NCBI RefSeq assembly: GCF_009372235.1
Contig: NZ_SULL01000006.1
Coordinates: 124,001-188,000, forward strand
Direction of reading: 5' to 3'
Origin: Dickeya oryzae
GTDB taxonomy: Bacteria > Pseudomonadota > Gammaproteobacteria > Enterobacterales > Enterobacteriaceae
Length of the DNA: 64,000 bases
Shown: piece after piece, positions 63,740-64,000 of the stretch
How the letters are laid out: each line of letters starts with the position of its first letter
How positions within the stretch are numbered: the first letter of the stretch is position 1
Notes under the pieces: model-generated
Told to the model about the DNA's origin: nothing
What the model saw: only the letters and a program-made list of their open reading frames with translations
The model's database searches: none
Position numbers and translations under genes: made by a program

Positions 63740-64000
63740 CACACGGACTCGCTTAGCGCGCCCTTCGCCTGCGCGATGTGGCCTTGCATCAGGTCCCACG
63801 CCTGCTCCAGTTGCCCATGCAGGCCGAACAAGCCGGAAGACCCGACAATCAGCACCTCAGCGCCCGCCGCCAGCAACGTACCGTACGTTCGCTGGTTGCA
63901 GGAGCCGTCCACCTCTATCAGGTACGGGTAGCCATGCCGGGCTTTCAGATCACGCAGTTCCTCGATTTTGCGCACCATTTCAGGAATAAATGGCTGACCG
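63739..64000 (-). CDS. alsE: Allulose-6-phosphate 3-epimerase, C-terminal part (runs off the window)
   Basis: The frame is open to the right edge, so only the last 86 residues are present. GQPFIPEMVRKI at the edge and IEVDGSCNQRTYGTLLAAGA followed by SGLF match E. coli AlsE closely and the ribulose-phosphate epimerase family in general (PGFxGQ-FIPE and DGG positions). It converts allulose 6-phosphate to fructose 6-phosphate. The ROK kinase gene follows with a one-base overlap. Confidence 0.85.
   Translation of the reverse strand, partial: GQPFIPEMVRKIEELRDLKARHGYPYLIEVDGSCNQRTYGTLLAAGAEVLIVGSSGLFGLHGQLEQAWDLMQGHIAQAKGALSESV

Noticed and set aside
1-64000. CRISPR arrays, rRNA and tRNA genes
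   Set aside because: No regularly spaced identical repeats of array type and no tRNA or rRNA sequence were recognised; the tandem repeats at 22402 and 52385 have no spacers.

Overview
The window reads as chromosome of an enterobacterial plant-associated gammaproteobacterium, most like Dickeya or a close Pectobacteriaceae relative. The grounds are a rhaSR/rhaBAD locus with the E. coli gene order, enterobacterial-type YedJ, PlaR, TrkH, AlsE and AlsK homologues, an ACC deaminase, a periplasmic chorismate mutase, many peptide/sugar ABC operons, and dispersed palindromic repeats. The genus is inference from gene content; no 16S rRNA, tRNA, integrase, IS element or CRISPR array is visible.

Layout. 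269-5355: DUF1800 protein, Tat-type DUF1501 protein and a membrane glycosyltransferase carrying fungal-type chitin synthase motifs, followed by a convergent Mor-like regulator (5509-5964) and a MITE-like repeat. 6865-12031: a peptide/opine-type ABC importer. 12127-18284: the L-rhamnose locus (rhaR, rhaS, divergent rhaBAD, rhaM) with a promoter that can be aligned base by base to E. coli rhaBAD. 18661-25333: chemoreceptor, orphan PlaR-type IclR regulator, HD phosphohydrolase, MFS exporter and TrkH-type K+ channel. 25919-29429: periplasmic chorismate mutase, Lrp-type regulator, ACC deaminase (acdS) and a LysR regulator, a cluster of genes that could alter plant hormone levels. 29821-36649: a six-gene leftward operon of a dipeptide-type ABC importer and an M20 peptidase.

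37498-45452 is a defence operon: Mrr-type endonuclease, HsdM, HsdS, an Abi_C-like protein and HsdR, all touching or overlapping. The AT-rich HsdS recognition domains and Abi gene contrast with the GC-rich HsdM, HsdR and HsdS spacer. 45729-55051 is a leftward catabolic operon: split transketolase (N and C halves), SDR, sugar-binding protein, DUF2291 lipoprotein, ABC ATPase, permease, FGGY kinase and a second SDR. A divergent DeoR regulator (55330-56121) has a matching near-palindrome at both ends of the divergent promoter. The gene set fits import of a polyol or branched sugar, oxidation to a ketose, phosphorylation and transketolase cleavage; the nearest described logic known to me is the apulose-4-phosphate transketolase pathway, but the substrate is not established.

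56213-64000: AhpD-like and GNAT genes, a MocR regulator, a 14-TM exporter, an HNH endonuclease behind a perfect 13-bp inverted repeat, a LysE/ArgO exporter, and the 3' part of an allose-type operon (PfkB kinase, ROK kinase, AlsE-like epimerase) that runs off the right edge.

The best candidates for under-described biology are the chitin-synthase-like operon, the split-transketolase operon with its operator pair, and a structured repeat found immediately downstream of two unrelated stop codons in the same orientation.
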